A stretch of 64,000 bases of DNA. Source: Nakamurella lactea DSM 19367 (GTDB lineage: Bacteria > Actinomycetota > Actinomycetes > Mycobacteriales > Nakamurellaceae). The DNA lies in contig NZ_AUFT01000005.1 in the NCBI RefSeq assembly GCF_000426645.1, positions 248,001 through 312,000 on the forward strand, given 5' to 3'. A model generated the notes under the pieces. The model had not been told where the DNA came from. It searched no databases and saw only the letters and a program-made list of their open reading frames with translations. Position 1 is the stretch's first letter. The number at the start of each line of letters is the position of its first letter. Of this stretch, positions 38,066-48,399 are shown in pieces. Made by a program: the position numbers and the translations under genes.

Positions 38066-38719
38066 TTATCCGACTCCATTCGCCTGCTGAACGTTGTGCG
38101 ATGCAGCCTCCCATGCGAAGCCGTCCGGATCGTGGCCGGAGGCGCCGTCGCCGGCCACGACGACCCGATGCGACCCGGAACCGTCCGGTGGAACGCCGGC
38201 GTCCTTGGCCAGGGCGCGACGACCGTACAACGCCAGCTTGACCGGCGAACCGGCGGATTCGAACTCGACGTACTTGCTGCCGAAGCTCTTCGCCACCACC
38301 AGGCCTCGGTCGATGTAGAACTGCTTGCTGGCCTTGACATCTGCCACACCGAGCAGGAGCACCAGGTCGTCGAACTCGCGGGTAGCCGGCCCGACCTCCT
38401 TCTTCGAGGACGTCGCGACCTTCCAGATTGCGCCGTCCGGCGCCCGAACCACACCGCCGTACCCCCAAAAGCTCTTGGTGACCGGCTTCAGCGGCGTCGC
38501 GCCGGCGTCGAGTGCGGAGCCGACCAGGCTGTCGACCGTGCTCGGCTGGGCGGCGACGAGCGACAGGGTGAAGCCGCGGAACCCGGTTGTCGTTGCAGCA
38601 GTGGCGGTGTCGATCCCGCGTAGTCGAATGCGGGAGCCCGGATCGAACGCCGCGGTGTAGAACTCCTCGGCGGCGGCCGGATCGGCGACCTCGAGGATGA
38701 CGGAATCGATGAGAGACAT
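38066..38719 (-). CDS. VOC-family protein, two-domain
   Basis: 217 residues with two glyoxalase-fold halves: DSVILEVADPAAAEEFYTAAFDPG (start) and FDDLVLLLGVADVKASKQFYIDRGLVVAKSFG (about residue 115). No full set of metal ligands is seen, so it may bind a ligand without catalysis. It is directly upstream of the UvrA paralogue and 1 base after the preceding VOC gene, so three genes (VOC-VOC-UvrA) appear to be one minus-strand operon. VOC proteins can sequester drugs (bleomycin-resistance type), which would suit this neighbourhood, but that is inference. Confidence 0.85.
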   Translation of the reverse strand: MSLIDSVILEVADPAAAEEFYTAAFDPGSRIRLRGIDTATAATTTGFRGFTLSLVAAQPSTVDSLVGSALDAGATPLKPVTKSFWGYGGVVRAPDGAIWKVATSSKKEVGPATREFDDLVLLLGVADVKASKQFYIDRGLVVAKSFGSKYVEFESAGSPVKLALYGRRALAKDAGVPPDGSGSHRVVVAGDGASGHDPDGFAWEAASHNVQQANGVG

Positions 38720-38720
38720 G

Positions 38721-39131
38721 TCAACCCACCTGCTGGATGCGAACCAGGTTGCCGGCGGGATCACGGAACGCGCAGTCACGCACCCCGTACGGTTGGTCGG
38801 TCGGTTCCTGGACCACCTCGGCGTCGCCGGCCTGTACCCGCTCGAACGTGCCGTCCACGTCCTGGGTGGCCAGGTTGATGCTGGCGTAGGTGCCCTTGGC
38901 GATCATTTCGGCAACGGTCCGGCGCTCCTCGTCGGTGAGGCCAGGAGTGGCTTCCGGCGGGTACAGCACGATGGAGGTGTCCGGCTGGTCTGGTGGGCCC
39001 ACGGTGATCCAGTGCATCCCGCCGTACCCCACGTCGTTGCGGACCTCGAAGCCGAGAGTGTCGCGATAAAACGCGACCGAAGCCTCCGGGTCGGTGTGCG
39101 GGATCATGACGCTGTGAATGGTGATGTTCAT
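38721..39131 (-). CDS. VOC-family (glyoxalase-fold) protein
   Basis: 136 residues: IHSVMIPHTDPEASVAFYRDTLGFEVRNDVGYGGMHWITVGPP, then ATQDVDGTFERVQAGDAEVVQEPTDQPYGVRDCAFRDPAGNLVRIQQ. The second half keeps the YGVRDCAFRDPAGN loop and the terminal strand of glyoxalase/bleomycin-resistance proteins. The ATG at 39131 is the family start. It follows the AraC-type gene after 5 bases, a pairing widely seen in actinobacteria, and runs into the next VOC gene with a 1-base gap. Confidence 0.86.
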   Translation of the reverse strand: MNITIHSVMIPHTDPEASVAFYRDTLGFEVRNDVGYGGMHWITVGPPDQPDTSIVLYPPEATPGLTDEERRTVAEMIAKGTYASINLATQDVDGTFERVQAGDAEVVQEPTDQPYGVRDCAFRDPAGNLVRIQQVG

Positions 39132-39136
39132 GGTGT

Positions 39137-39586
39137 TCACGCTAGTTGCGGTTGGCCGTCCCGGGCTTCTTGATTCCTGATCGGTCTGGTGACCTGCTTG
39201 GCCACGCAGGGCGGCATTCCCTGCGTCTGGCCGGCGGCCTCGCGACGGTAGACGCTCGGCGGTACCCCGACCAGTTCGGTGAATCTGGTGCTGAAGGTCC
39301 CCAACGACGAACAACCGACCGTGAAGCAGACCTCGGTGACGCTCAGGTCGCCGCGCCGCAACAGTGCCATCGCCCGTTCGATCCGGCGGGTCATCAGGTA
39401 CGAGTAAGGCGACTCGCCGTACGCGCGCCGGAACTCCCGGCTCAGGTGGCCGGCCGACATGTGCGCGCCGCGGGCCAGCGCCTCGACGTCCAGCGGCTGG
39501 GCATATTCACGATCCATCCGATCGCGAACGCGCCGCAGCCGCGCCAGGTCGCGCAGGCGCTGCTCGAATTCTGGAGTACCGGTCAT
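39137..39586 (-). CDS. AraC-family transcriptional regulator (compact)
   Basis: 149 residues, a stand-alone AraC DNA-binding domain with both helix-turn-helices: LDVEALARGAHMSAGHLSREFRRAYGESPYSYL and LLRRGDLSVTEVCFTVGCSSLGTFSTRFTELVGVPPSVYRR. No ligand-binding N-terminal domain is present, so the signal may come from a partner such as the adjacent VOC protein. Start at 39586 gives the family N-terminus MTGTPEFEQRL; an ATG at 39640 is also in frame. Probably controls the downstream VOC-VOC-UvrA operon. Confidence 0.9.
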   Translation of the reverse strand: MTGTPEFEQRLRDLARLRRVRDRMDREYAQPLDVEALARGAHMSAGHLSREFRRAYGESPYSYLMTRRIERAMALLRRGDLSVTEVCFTVGCSSLGTFSTRFTELVGVPPSVYRREAAGQTQGMPPCVAKQVTRPIRNQEARDGQPQLA

Positions 39587-39710
39587 TGCGTCGATCGTCC
39601 CACGCGGTACGACGATGGTGGAATGCTGTGGCCCGTCCACCGGTTGAGAAAGCAGTTGAACGTTCTAGTGCATGGCGGGCTTGTTTCGGCCGCCATCGCG
39701 AGGGGTCATC

Positions 39711-40829
39711 ATGAGTGGACGGCAAGCGGAGGCAACGGACCGGGGCGCCGCCGGAGCGCCGGGCCGACCCGGAGGGAGCGCGGGAGTGAATCATCCGGGG
39801 TTGAGCACATCGGTCGATCTGGGGCTGGACACCTTCGGTGACATGACGATCACCGAGGACGGGACGGCGGAGTCGTACCCACAGGTGCTGCGGAATGTGG
39901 TTGCCCAGGCGGTGTTGGCCGACCAGGTCGGGGTGGATGCCTTCGGCGTCGGTGAGCACCACCGCAGGGACTTCGCCGTCAGTGCTCCGGACGTGGTGCT
40001 GGCCGGTATTGCCACCCGCACCGAACGGATCCGGCTCGGATCGGCGGTCACCGTGCTCAGTTCCGACGACCCGATCAGGGTGTTCGAACGGTTCGCCACC
40101 ATCGATGCGCTGTCCGGCGGCCGAGCCGAGGTCACCCTGGGCCGCGGATCGTTCGTCGAATCGTTCCCCCTCTTCGGCTTCGACCTGGCGCAGTACGAGG
40201 ACCTCTTCGCCGAGAAGCTCGACCTGTTCAGCGCCCTGCTGGCCGAAGGCCCGGTGACCTGGCAGGGCCGCCTCCGGCCACCGCTCACCGACCAGCATGT
40301 CTACCCGAAGACGACGGACGGCTTGCGGGTGTGGATCGCCGTCGGTGGCAGCCCGGAGTCGGTGGTCCGGGCCGCCGAGTACCGGATCCCGCTGATGCTC
40401 GCCATCATCGGCGGACCGGCGCAGCGATTCGCTCCGTACGTCGAGTTGTACCGGAACGCCGGCGAGCAACTGGGGAACCCGCCGCTGCCGATCGGAGTGC
40501 ACTCCCCCGGTCACATCGCCGACACCGACGAGCAGGCCCGCGATCAGCTCCGCGAACACTGGACGGCCAGCCGCAACAAGATCGGCTCCGAGCGCGGCTG
40601 GCCGCCTGCACAGCGCGGCGACTTCGAGCGGGAGATCGAAGAAGGCGCACTGTACGTCGGCGCGCCGGAGACCGTGGCGCAAAAGATCGCCGCGACCGTA
40701 CGCAGCCTGGGCATCGACCGGTTCGACCTGAAGTACTCCAACGGTCAGTTGCCGCACGGGTATTCGATGCGGGCGATCGAGTTGTACGGCACCGAAGTGA
40801 TCCCGCGGGTGCGGGAGTTGCTCACCTGA
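39711..40829 (+). CDS. LLM-class flavin-dependent oxidoreductase
   Basis: 372-residue luciferase-like flavoprotein. Core motifs are DLGLDTFGDMTITEDG, DAFGVGEHHRRDFAVSAPDVVLAGIATRTERIRLGSAVTVLSSDDP, GGRAEVTLGRGSFVESFPLFGFD and the C-terminal YSNGQLPHGYSMRAIELYG. The ATG at 39711 has AGGGG about six bases upstream; the in-frame GTG at 39786 follows GGAGGGAG by 7 bases and begins nearer to the conserved core, so the first 25 low-complexity residues may not be translated. Divergent from the AraC gene. Substrate unknown. Confidence 0.88.
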   Translation: MSGRQAEATDRGAAGAPGRPGGSAGVNHPGLSTSVDLGLDTFGDMTITEDGTAESYPQVLRNVVAQAVLADQVGVDAFGVGEHHRRDFAVSAPDVVLAGIATRTERIRLGSAVTVLSSDDPIRVFERFATIDALSGGRAEVTLGRGSFVESFPLFGFDLAQYEDLFAEKLDLFSALLAEGPVTWQGRLRPPLTDQHVYPKTTDGLRVWIAVGGSPESVVRAAEYRIPLMLAIIGGPAQRFAPYVELYRNAGEQLGNPPLPIGVHSPGHIADTDEQARDQLREHWTASRNKIGSERGWPPAQRGDFEREIEEGALYVGAPETVAQKIAATVRSLGIDRFDLKYSNGQLPHGYSMRAIELYGTEVIPRVRELLT

Positions 40830-40856
40830 GGATCGGAGCTCCACGACGACGAAAGG

Positions 40857-41420
40857 CTACTGGCCCGCTCCGGCGAAATCGACGTCCGCGGTGCTGACGA
40901 TGCCGGCGGTCCGGCCGGGCGCCGTCTGGTACTGCCAGTACAGGTTGGTGTGGGCGATGACCATGTCCGGCGCAGGGGCACCGTACGCCGAGAGGTCCTC
41001 GGTAGTGTGCGCGTCGCTCACCAGGGTCGCGTCGTAGCCCCGGGTGAAGGCTCCGTGCAGGGTCGAGCGGACGCAGGCATCGGTCTGCGCCCCGGCGACG
41101 ATCAGTCGGCCTACTCGTCGTTCGGCGAGTACCGGCTCCAGATCGGTGTCTTCGAACGAGTCGCCGTAAGCCTTCTGCACCAGCGGTTCGTCGTCCCGGC
41201 GGAGCAGTTCCGGCACGTATTGCCATGCCTGGCTGTCCCGGGTCAGCTCCTCGCTGTTGTGCTGTACCCAGACGACCGGAACCGCTGCGGCACGGGCGTT
41301 GTCGACCAGCCTGCTGATATTGGCGACGACGTTGTCGCGATCGTGCGCGCCGCTCATCACCCCGTTCTGCACATCGATCACCAGCAATGCCGTGTTCGGT
41401 CGTTGATCCAAGGTCGTCAT
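40857..41420 (-). CDS. isochorismatase-family cysteine hydrolase
   Basis: 187 residues with the family triad: Asp in LLVIDVQNGVM, a Lys in LVQKAYGDSFEDT and Cys in VAGAQTDACVRSTLHGAFTRG. Members hydrolyse isochorismate, nicotinamide, N-carbamoyl compounds and similar amides, and this one cannot be placed further. The ATG at 41420 has GGAGG four bases upstream, which settles the start against longer frames. It lies just downstream of the LysR-type gene on the same strand. Confidence 0.9.
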   Translation of the reverse strand: MTTLDQRPNTALLVIDVQNGVMSGAHDRDNVVANISRLVDNARAAAVPVVWVQHNSEELTRDSQAWQYVPELLRRDDEPLVQKAYGDSFEDTDLEPVLAERRVGRLIVAGAQTDACVRSTLHGAFTRGYDATLVSDAHTTEDLSAYGAPAPDMVIAHTNLYWQYQTAPGRTAGIVSTADVDFAGAGQ

Positions 41421-41472
41421 GATTCCTCCAGGATGGGTTCTGCAGTGCTCTGCGATGAAGCAGCGCTCCGTT

Positions 41473-42438
41473 TCAGGCACCGTTCGCTGACGCCTGCCCA
41501 CCGTAGATCGGGGTACCGACAGCGGCGCCGCGCAGCAGCAGTCGGACGACGGCGTCCCGAGCGGCGGTGGTCGCGGTCGCCCGGACCGCGAGCCGGATGG
41601 TGCGGGTCGCCGGATCGCGCAATTGCAGGGCGCGCACCCGGTACCTCGGGTCGATCGCCAGGCTTGGCAGCAGGGTGACGGACAGTCCGGCTTCGACGTG
41701 TTCGAGCTGCAACTGGTAGCTGGTGAACCGGCCGGCGATCGTTGGCTCGAACCCGGCCCGGCGGCACAGGGTATTGATCAGGGTGGCCAGATAGCTGCCG
41801 GGCATGTCGATCGACCAGGGGCGATCGGACCATTCGGCGAGATTGACAGCGCGGCGGTCCGCCGCGGCCGGAGCGTCAGCCGAGCCGTTCGGAGCCGCCG
41901 TCACGAACACGATCTGGTCCGAGATCAGGTGCTGCACAATGATTTCCGGATCCACCAACGGCGGAGCGTCGACGAAGTCGGCGGTAATGACGATGTCACA
42001 TCCGTCACGACGCAAGGCGGCAAGGCTGTCCTGCGGATCGAGCTCGATCAGCTCGACGTCGATGTCCGGATGTACCCGGCGCAGCTCGGTGAGGGCCGGG
42101 ATGGCGATCGAGCGCAGCGCGCTGGAGAAGCCGGCGAGCCGGACCGACCCGGCCGGCTCGGTGGCCGAAGTCCGGAGCTCGGCGACGGCCGTCGTCATCC
42201 GGTCGAGGATCGCCCTGCCGTGACCGACCAGCCCCCGGCCCGCCGGGGTCAGCTCGACCCGCCGGCCGACCCGGTTCAGTAACCGGGTACCGGTCTCGGC
42301 CTCCAGCGCGGCGAGCGCCGACGACACGGCAGAGGGACTGAGGTGCAGGGCATCGGCGACCGCGCGGACCGTCCCAAGGCTGTCGAGCTGCACCAGCATC
42401 TGCAGCCGATGTGCGTTCAGCGGGCTGTTGGTGGGCAC
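41473..42438 (-). CDS. LysR-family transcriptional regulator
   Basis: 321 residues: winged helix-turn-helix at the start (LVQLDSLGTVRAVADALHLSPSAVSSALAALEAETGTRLLNRVGRRVELTPAG) and a periplasmic-binding-like effector domain (about 90-300). GTG at 42438 is used, with AGGA five bases upstream; GTG at 42480 is in frame but a TAGGCT box touches it, which argues against it. It diverges from a class III aminotransferase that it probably regulates. An inverted repeat, GCACA (42477-42481) and TGTGC (42497-42501), lies between them. Confidence 0.9.
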   Translation of the reverse strand: MPTNSPLNAHRLQMLVQLDSLGTVRAVADALHLSPSAVSSALAALEAETGTRLLNRVGRRVELTPAGRGLVGHGRAILDRMTTAVAELRTSATEPAGSVRLAGFSSALRSIAIPALTELRRVHPDIDVELIELDPQDSLAALRRDGCDIVITADFVDAPPLVDPEIIVQHLISDQIVFVTAAPNGSADAPAAADRRAVNLAEWSDRPWSIDMPGSYLATLINTLCRRAGFEPTIAGRFTSYQLQLEHVEAGLSVTLLPSLAIDPRYRVRALQLRDPATRTIRLAVRATATTAARDAVVRLLLRGAAVGTPIYGGQASANGA

Positions 42439-42458
42439 CGGTGTCCTGTTCGCCGTGA

Positions 42459-43907
<1,449 letters not shown>

Positions 43908-43959
43908 TCGCACCCCCGCAATCGGCGCCGGGCACGAGCGCTCCGCCTACGCTGACCCG

Positions 43960-45084
43960 GTGCAGTGCGACTACTTCTCCGCCGGCCGGTGCCGCTCGTG
44001 CACCTTGATGGAAGTGCCGTACGCCCGGCAGCTGGCCGACAAACAGGCGAACGCCCGCGCTGCACTGGCCGAGGTGGCCGCCGACGTGCGGTGGGCAGAA
44101 CCATTCGCCAGCAGCGAATCCGGCTACCGGAACAAGGCCAAGTGGGCGGTCGGCGGCACAGCCGTGAACCCGACGATCGGCATTCTGGGACGCGACTTCC
44201 AGGGCATCGACCTGCGTCGCTGCGGAATCTGCGAGCCCGGGCTGCTCGCCGCCTTCCCACTGCTCGCCGACGCCATCGCGGCAATGGGCCTGGCGCCCTA
44301 TGACGTCGCGCGGCGGAGCGGTGAGCTCAAGTACCTGATCGTCACGGTTTCTCCCGAGGACGAGCTGATGGTGCGTTTCGTGGTGCGCTCGACCCGTCAG
44401 CTACCGGCGATCCGAGACGGTCTGCCCGGCCTGCGCCAGGCGCTGCCCGGGCTCGCCGTGGTCTCGGTCAATCTGCATCCCGAACACAAGGCGGTGCTGG
44501 AGGGCGCCGACGAGATCGTCCTGAGCGACCGCGCGACGCTGCCGATGCGGATCAACGACCTGACCCTGCACCTGCCGCCGCGCAGCTTCTTCCAGACCAA
44601 CACGGCGGTCGCGGCCGGTCTGTACCGCCAGGCCGCCGGCTGGGCGGACGAGATCTCGCCCGGCTCGGTGCTGGATCTGTATTGCGGTGTCGGGGGCTTC
44701 GCCCTGCACTGCGCGCCGGCCTCGGCCCGCAGCGTGCGTGGCATCGAGGTCTCCGCGGACGCGGCGGCCGGCGCCCGGGACAGCGCGCTGGCGCTGCCGG
44801 ATCCGGCCAGGTTCACCTTCGAGGCGGCCGACGCGGGCGGACAACCAGAGGTCGACGCCGACCTGGTGATCGTCAATCCACCCCGCCGTGGCATCGGTGC
44901 CGCGTTGGCCGAGAAGTTGGAGCACGGTTCGGCCGGTCATCTCATCTACTCCAGCTGCAACGTCACGTCGCTGGCTGCCGACCTGGCCAGGATGCCGTCC
45001 CTGCGGCCGCGGCAGGCCAGGCTGTTCGACATGTTCCCGCAGACCGCGCACCAGGAGGTCGCGGTTCTGCTGGAGCGTCGGTGA
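43960..45084 (+). CDS. rlmC: 23S rRNA (uracil-C5)-methyltransferase, RlmC type
   Basis: 374-residue SAM-dependent methyltransferase of the RumB/RlmC group. The N-terminal iron-sulfur Cys set is CDYFSAGRCRSCTL plus Cys in RRCGICEPG. SAM binding is VLDLYCGVGGFALHCA; the catalytic region is VIVNPPRRG and the nucleophile Cys is in YSSCNVTSLAADL. It is shorter than RlmD and lacks a TRAM domain, as in RlmC. The GTG at 43960 is supported by TACGCT (43948-43953) ending six bases before it (leaderless). Confidence 0.9.
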   Translation: MQCDYFSAGRCRSCTLMEVPYARQLADKQANARAALAEVAADVRWAEPFASSESGYRNKAKWAVGGTAVNPTIGILGRDFQGIDLRRCGICEPGLLAAFPLLADAIAAMGLAPYDVARRSGELKYLIVTVSPEDELMVRFVVRSTRQLPAIRDGLPGLRQALPGLAVVSVNLHPEHKAVLEGADEIVLSDRATLPMRINDLTLHLPPRSFFQTNTAVAAGLYRQAAGWADEISPGSVLDLYCGVGGFALHCAPASARSVRGIEVSADAAAGARDSALALPDPARFTFEAADAGGQPEVDADLVIVNPPRRGIGAALAEKLEHGSAGHLIYSSCNVTSLAADLARMPSLRPRQARLFDMFPQTAHQEVAVLLERR

Positions 45085-45163
45085 ACACGTCGGGCGACCT
45101 TGCCGACCCCGCTCTGCAGGCCGATGATGGACCCACCCCAACGATGCAAGGACGGTCGATCCC

Positions 45164-45577
45164 ATGACGCTCCTCAACCCGTACCTCAGCTTCCGCGACA
45201 CGGCGAAGCCCGCGATGGAGTTCTACCAGGGGGTGTTCGGCGGCGAGCTGACCCTGAACACCTTCGGTGACTCCCAGATGGCCGACGACCCGGCCGACGG
45301 CGACAAGATCATGCACGGCATGCTGACCGCGCCGAACGGCCTGACCCTGATGGGTGCAGATACCCCTAGTTCGATGGAACTCACGGCGGGCAACAACATC
45401 ACCGTCTCGCTCAGCGGCGACGACGAGTCGGAACTGCGTGGCTACTGGGACAAGCTGGCCGACGGCGGATCGGTCACCGTGCCGCTGGAGAAGGCGCCCT
45501 GGGGCGACACCTTCGGCATGTGCACCGATCGATTCGGTGTCGCCTGGATGGTCAATATCGCCGGCAGCGCCGGTTAG
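45164..45577 (+). CDS. PhnB-like VOC protein
   Basis: 137-residue PhnB/3-demethylubiquinone-like VOC protein: LNPYLSFRDTAKPAMEFYQGVFGGELTLNTFGD, then HGMLTAPNGLTLMGADTP, NITVSLSGDDESELRGYWDKLADGGSVTVPLEKAPWGDTFGMCTDRFGVAWMVNI. The closing FGxxxDxFGxxWxxN pattern is the family signature. Its biochemical role is not known. The last four bases overlap the convergent MFS gene. Confidence 0.9.
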   Translation: MTLLNPYLSFRDTAKPAMEFYQGVFGGELTLNTFGDSQMADDPADGDKIMHGMLTAPNGLTLMGADTPSSMELTAGNNITVSLSGDDESELRGYWDKLADGGSVTVPLEKAPWGDTFGMCTDRFGVAWMVNIAGSAG

Positions 45578-47070
45578 CCCGCCGAGTTCTCCGGCGCCGG
45601 GCGCTCCGACCAGCTGGCCGCGATCGGCGGACCGTCGAGATCGCAGTGCACGGGCCGGTCGGTGTGCACCGGCCGGCCGTTGCGGATGACGGTGATGGCG
45701 ATCGCCCCACCCGCCACCAACAGCCCGGCGCAGCCGAGCATGGCGATCCGGAAGCCGGCCAGAAAGGTCACCGGTTGCTCGTAGTCGTCGCCGGTGATCC
45801 CGGCGATCACCGGCAGCACCGCCACCGCGAGCAGGCCGGCGGCGCGGGCGACCGCATTGTTCACCCCGGAGGCGATGCCGGCGTTGTCGGTGGACGCGGC
45901 GGCCAGCACCGTGGTGGTGAGCGGAGCGACCAGCAACGCGAGGCCCAGGCCGAACACGGTGACGGCGGGCAGCACGTCGCCGAGATACGAGGCATCCGGT
46001 CCGATCCGCAACATCAGCAGCACCCCGGCCGCGGCCAACAACGGCCCTGCCGTCATCGGCAATCGCGGCCCGATCCGGCCGGCCAGTGCCCCGGTGTAGG
46101 ACGACAACCCCAGCATGACGATGGTGACCGGCAGCAGCGCCGCCCCGGACAACATCGGCGACATCCCGGCGACCACCTGAAGCGTCACCACCAGGAAGAA
46201 CATCACCCCGCTGAGGGCCGCGTAGACGACGAAGGTGTAGACGTTGGCTCCGGTGAACTGCCTGTTGGCGAAGAGCTTCGGCGGCAACATCGGGTGCCGA
46301 CTGCGTCGTTCGACGATGACGAACGCAACCAGCGCGAGCACACCGACAACACCGAAGCCGATGACGCCGGCCGACCAGCCGTCACCGAGCCCGATCAGGG
46401 CGTAGGTGAGCGCCCCCAACCCCACCGCCCCCAGCGCCGCGCCGGGCAGATCGAGCTGTGGGATCGCGGCCGGGTTGCGGGTCTCCGGCACGTGCCGGTG
46501 AGAGATCAGCAGGACAGCGACCGCCAGTGGGAGGTTGATCAGGAAGATCCAACGCCAGCCGGGGCCACCGACCAGGTAGCCACCGAGGAACGGACCCACC
46601 GCGCTGGCGATCCCGCCGAACCCGGACCAGGCGCCGATCGCCCTCGACCGGTCGTCCGGCGAGAAGGTGGCCGAGATGATCGCCAGGCTGCCGGGCGTCA
46701 GCAGCGCCCCGCCCACGCCTTGTAGGGCTCGCGCGGCGATCAGCAGCTGCACGTTCGGCGCCGCCGCGCACAACGCCGACGCCAGCGCGAACCACACCAC
46801 CCCGATCTCGAACACCCGCCGCCGGCCGTACCGGTCGCCGAGCGATCCGCCGAGCAGGATGAATGCGGCCAACGTCAGGGTGTAGCCGTTGATCGTCCAC
46901 TGCAGTCCGCCGAATCCGGCACCGAGGTCACGGCCGATCGCCGGCAGGGCGATGTTGACGACGGTGGCGTCGATACCGGCAAGGCCGGACCCGAGCACCG
47001 TTGCCAGCAGCACCCAACGGCCTCTCGAGCTGTTGAGCAGCAATTGGTCCGGTGGCGCCTGCCCGGTCAT
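45574..47070 (-). CDS. MFS drug-efflux transporter, EmrB/QacA (DHA2) type
   Basis: 498 residues with about 14 hydrophobic segments. Motif A is GGSLGDRYGRRRVFEIG after the second segment, the D1 motif is DATVVNIALPAIGRDL in the first, and motif C-like GPFLGGYLVGGPGWRWIFLINLP marks drug-proton antiporters. It probably exports hydrophobic or cationic compounds. The ATG at 47070 is chosen since the longer frame lacks hydrophobic or family support; a TACGGT box lies seven bases upstream. It is divergent from the UBP zinc-finger gene. Confidence 0.92.
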   Translation of the reverse strand: MTGQAPPDQLLLNSSRGRWVLLATVLGSGLAGIDATVVNIALPAIGRDLGAGFGGLQWTINGYTLTLAAFILLGGSLGDRYGRRRVFEIGVVWFALASALCAAAPNVQLLIAARALQGVGGALLTPGSLAIISATFSPDDRSRAIGAWSGFGGIASAVGPFLGGYLVGGPGWRWIFLINLPLAVAVLLISHRHVPETRNPAAIPQLDLPGAALGAVGLGALTYALIGLGDGWSAGVIGFGVVGVLALVAFVIVERRSRHPMLPPKLFANRQFTGANVYTFVVYAALSGVMFFLVVTLQVVAGMSPMLSGAALLPVTIVMLGLSSYTGALAGRIGPRLPMTAGPLLAAAGVLLMLRIGPDASYLGDVLPAVTVFGLGLALLVAPLTTTVLAAASTDNAGIASGVNNAVARAAGLLAVAVLPVIAGITGDDYEQPVTFLAGFRIAMLGCAGLLVAGGAIAITVIRNGRPVHTDRPVHCDLDGPPIAASWSERPAPENSAG

Positions 47071-47122
47071 CGGGAGAACCGTACTGCCGTCGCCGCAGGT
47101 GCAGCAGCGTATTTTGAACGAC

Positions 47123-47476
47123 ATGACGACGATCGAGGGCATCGATCCGCAGGCTGTCCCCAGCGGTACCGGGTGTGCCGACTGCCTGGCCGGCGACGGC
47201 CCGGGCTGGTGGGTGCACCTGCGGCGCTGCGCCCAGTGCGGGCGCATCGGCTGCTGCGACAGCTCACCCTCGCAACATGCCTCGGCGCACGCCCGCACCC
47301 CCGGACACCAGATCCTGCGCAGCTTCGAACCCGGCGAGGACTGGTTCTGGAACGCTGCGACCCAGGAGTACCTGGACGGTCCGGCGCTCGCTCCGCCACT
47401 CGCCCACCCGGCGGACCAGCCGGCGCCCGGGCCCGCCGGAAAAGTCCCGGCCGACTGGCGACAGCAGATCAACTGA
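47123..47476 (+). CDS. stand-alone UBP-type zinc-finger protein
   Basis: 117 residues, almost entirely one ZnF-UBP domain: GCADCLAGD, LRRCAQCGRIGCCDSS, SQHASAHA and HQILRSFEPGEDWFWN. The Cys/His ligand pattern is complete. In eukaryotes the fold binds the ubiquitin C-terminus; bacterial versions have unknown ligands. The same domain forms the C-terminus of the antiporter at 50977-52833. A TATTTT box seven bases upstream of the ATG suggests leaderless expression. The last 30 residues are Pro-rich and disordered-looking. Confidence 0.88.
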   Translation: MTTIEGIDPQAVPSGTGCADCLAGDGPGWWVHLRRCAQCGRIGCCDSSPSQHASAHARTPGHQILRSFEPGEDWFWNAATQEYLDGPALAPPLAHPADQPAPGPAGKVPADWRQQIN

Positions 47477-47490
47477 TCTGCCGCCCGCGT

Positions 47491-48309
47491 TCAGCTGGTC
47501 CTGGTGCCGGCCACCACGGTGCAGTCCCACTCCGCGGAGCTGGCGACGGACACCCGTAACCCGTTGCCGGACACCGCCTCCGCCGTCGCTCCGGCCTGCC
47601 GGCCGCTGGTTTCGATGAGGATCGATCCGCCCGGCGCCAACCAGTCCCGGGCGGCGGCCGCCAGTCGGCGGTGCACGTCCACCCCGTCGGCGCCGCCGTC
47701 GAGGGTGACCAGCGGTTCGAACAGGCGGGCCTCCCGCGGCATCAGGTCGATGGCGGCCGTCGGAACGTACGGGGCGTTGGCCGACAACAGGTCGACCCGC
47801 CCACGCAGCTCCGGCGGCAGCGGCTCGAACAGATCGCCGCTGTGCACCGCACCGCCGACCGGCTCCAGATTGCGCCGGGCGCAACGAACCGCGGCCTCCT
47901 CGACGTCGGCGGCATGCAACTCGACCGTGCGCGGCGCCAAGGCTGCCGCGATCGCCAGGCCGAGCGCGCCGGTTCCACAGCACAGGTCCACCACCACGAT
48001 CGATGCCGGACCGGTCACCCCACCGGCCGGCGCGACCAGTGAGACCGCCCGCTGCACCAGGAATCCGCTGCGGCGGCGGGGCACGAAGACGCCCGGCTCG
48101 ACCAGGACCCGCAGGCCGCAGAAGTCGGCGTACCCGACGATCGGTTCCAACGGGAACCCGGCCACCCGCTGCTCGACCATCGCCCACAGCTGGTCGGAAT
48201 CCGCCGCGGCATCGATCAACACGGACGCCTCGTCCTCGGCGAACACGCACCCGGCGGCGCGTAAGGTCTGCACGACGCGCGAGGCCAGCGGATCTTTCGC
48301 AGGTCGCAC
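47491..48309 (-). CDS. PrmC/HemK-related N5-glutamine methyltransferase-like protein
   Basis: 272 residues. The N-terminal helical domain (about 1-75) and SAM motif VVVDLCCGTGALGLAIAAAL match the release-factor methyltransferase fold. The catalytic motif reads ANAPYVPT instead of the NPPY of true PrmC, the mark of a separate actinobacterial subfamily with unproven substrate. The genuine prmC is expected elsewhere (usually next to prfA). GTG at 48309 with GAGG 7 bases upstream. Its 3' end converges on the zinc-finger gene. Confidence 0.88.
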   Translation of the reverse strand: MRPAKDPLASRVVQTLRAAGCVFAEDEASVLIDAAADSDQLWAMVEQRVAGFPLEPIVGYADFCGLRVLVEPGVFVPRRRSGFLVQRAVSLVAPAGGVTGPASIVVVDLCCGTGALGLAIAAALAPRTVELHAADVEEAAVRCARRNLEPVGGAVHSGDLFEPLPPELRGRVDLLSANAPYVPTAAIDLMPREARLFEPLVTLDGGADGVDVHRRLAAAARDWLAPGGSILIETSGRQAGATAEAVSGNGLRVSVASSAEWDCTVVAGTRTS

Positions 48310-48399
48310 TCGGGATCCTCTCGGGTCGTCAGTCACGTTCGCCGGTACCAGCGAACCACGATCGTCGGTGCAGGCATCGACGCCGACGAAGGAGCTCGG

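Noticed and set aside
47491-48309. release-factor methyltransferase prmC itself
   Set aside because: The catalytic motif is NAPY rather than NPPY and prfA is not adjacent; it is the related subfamily.
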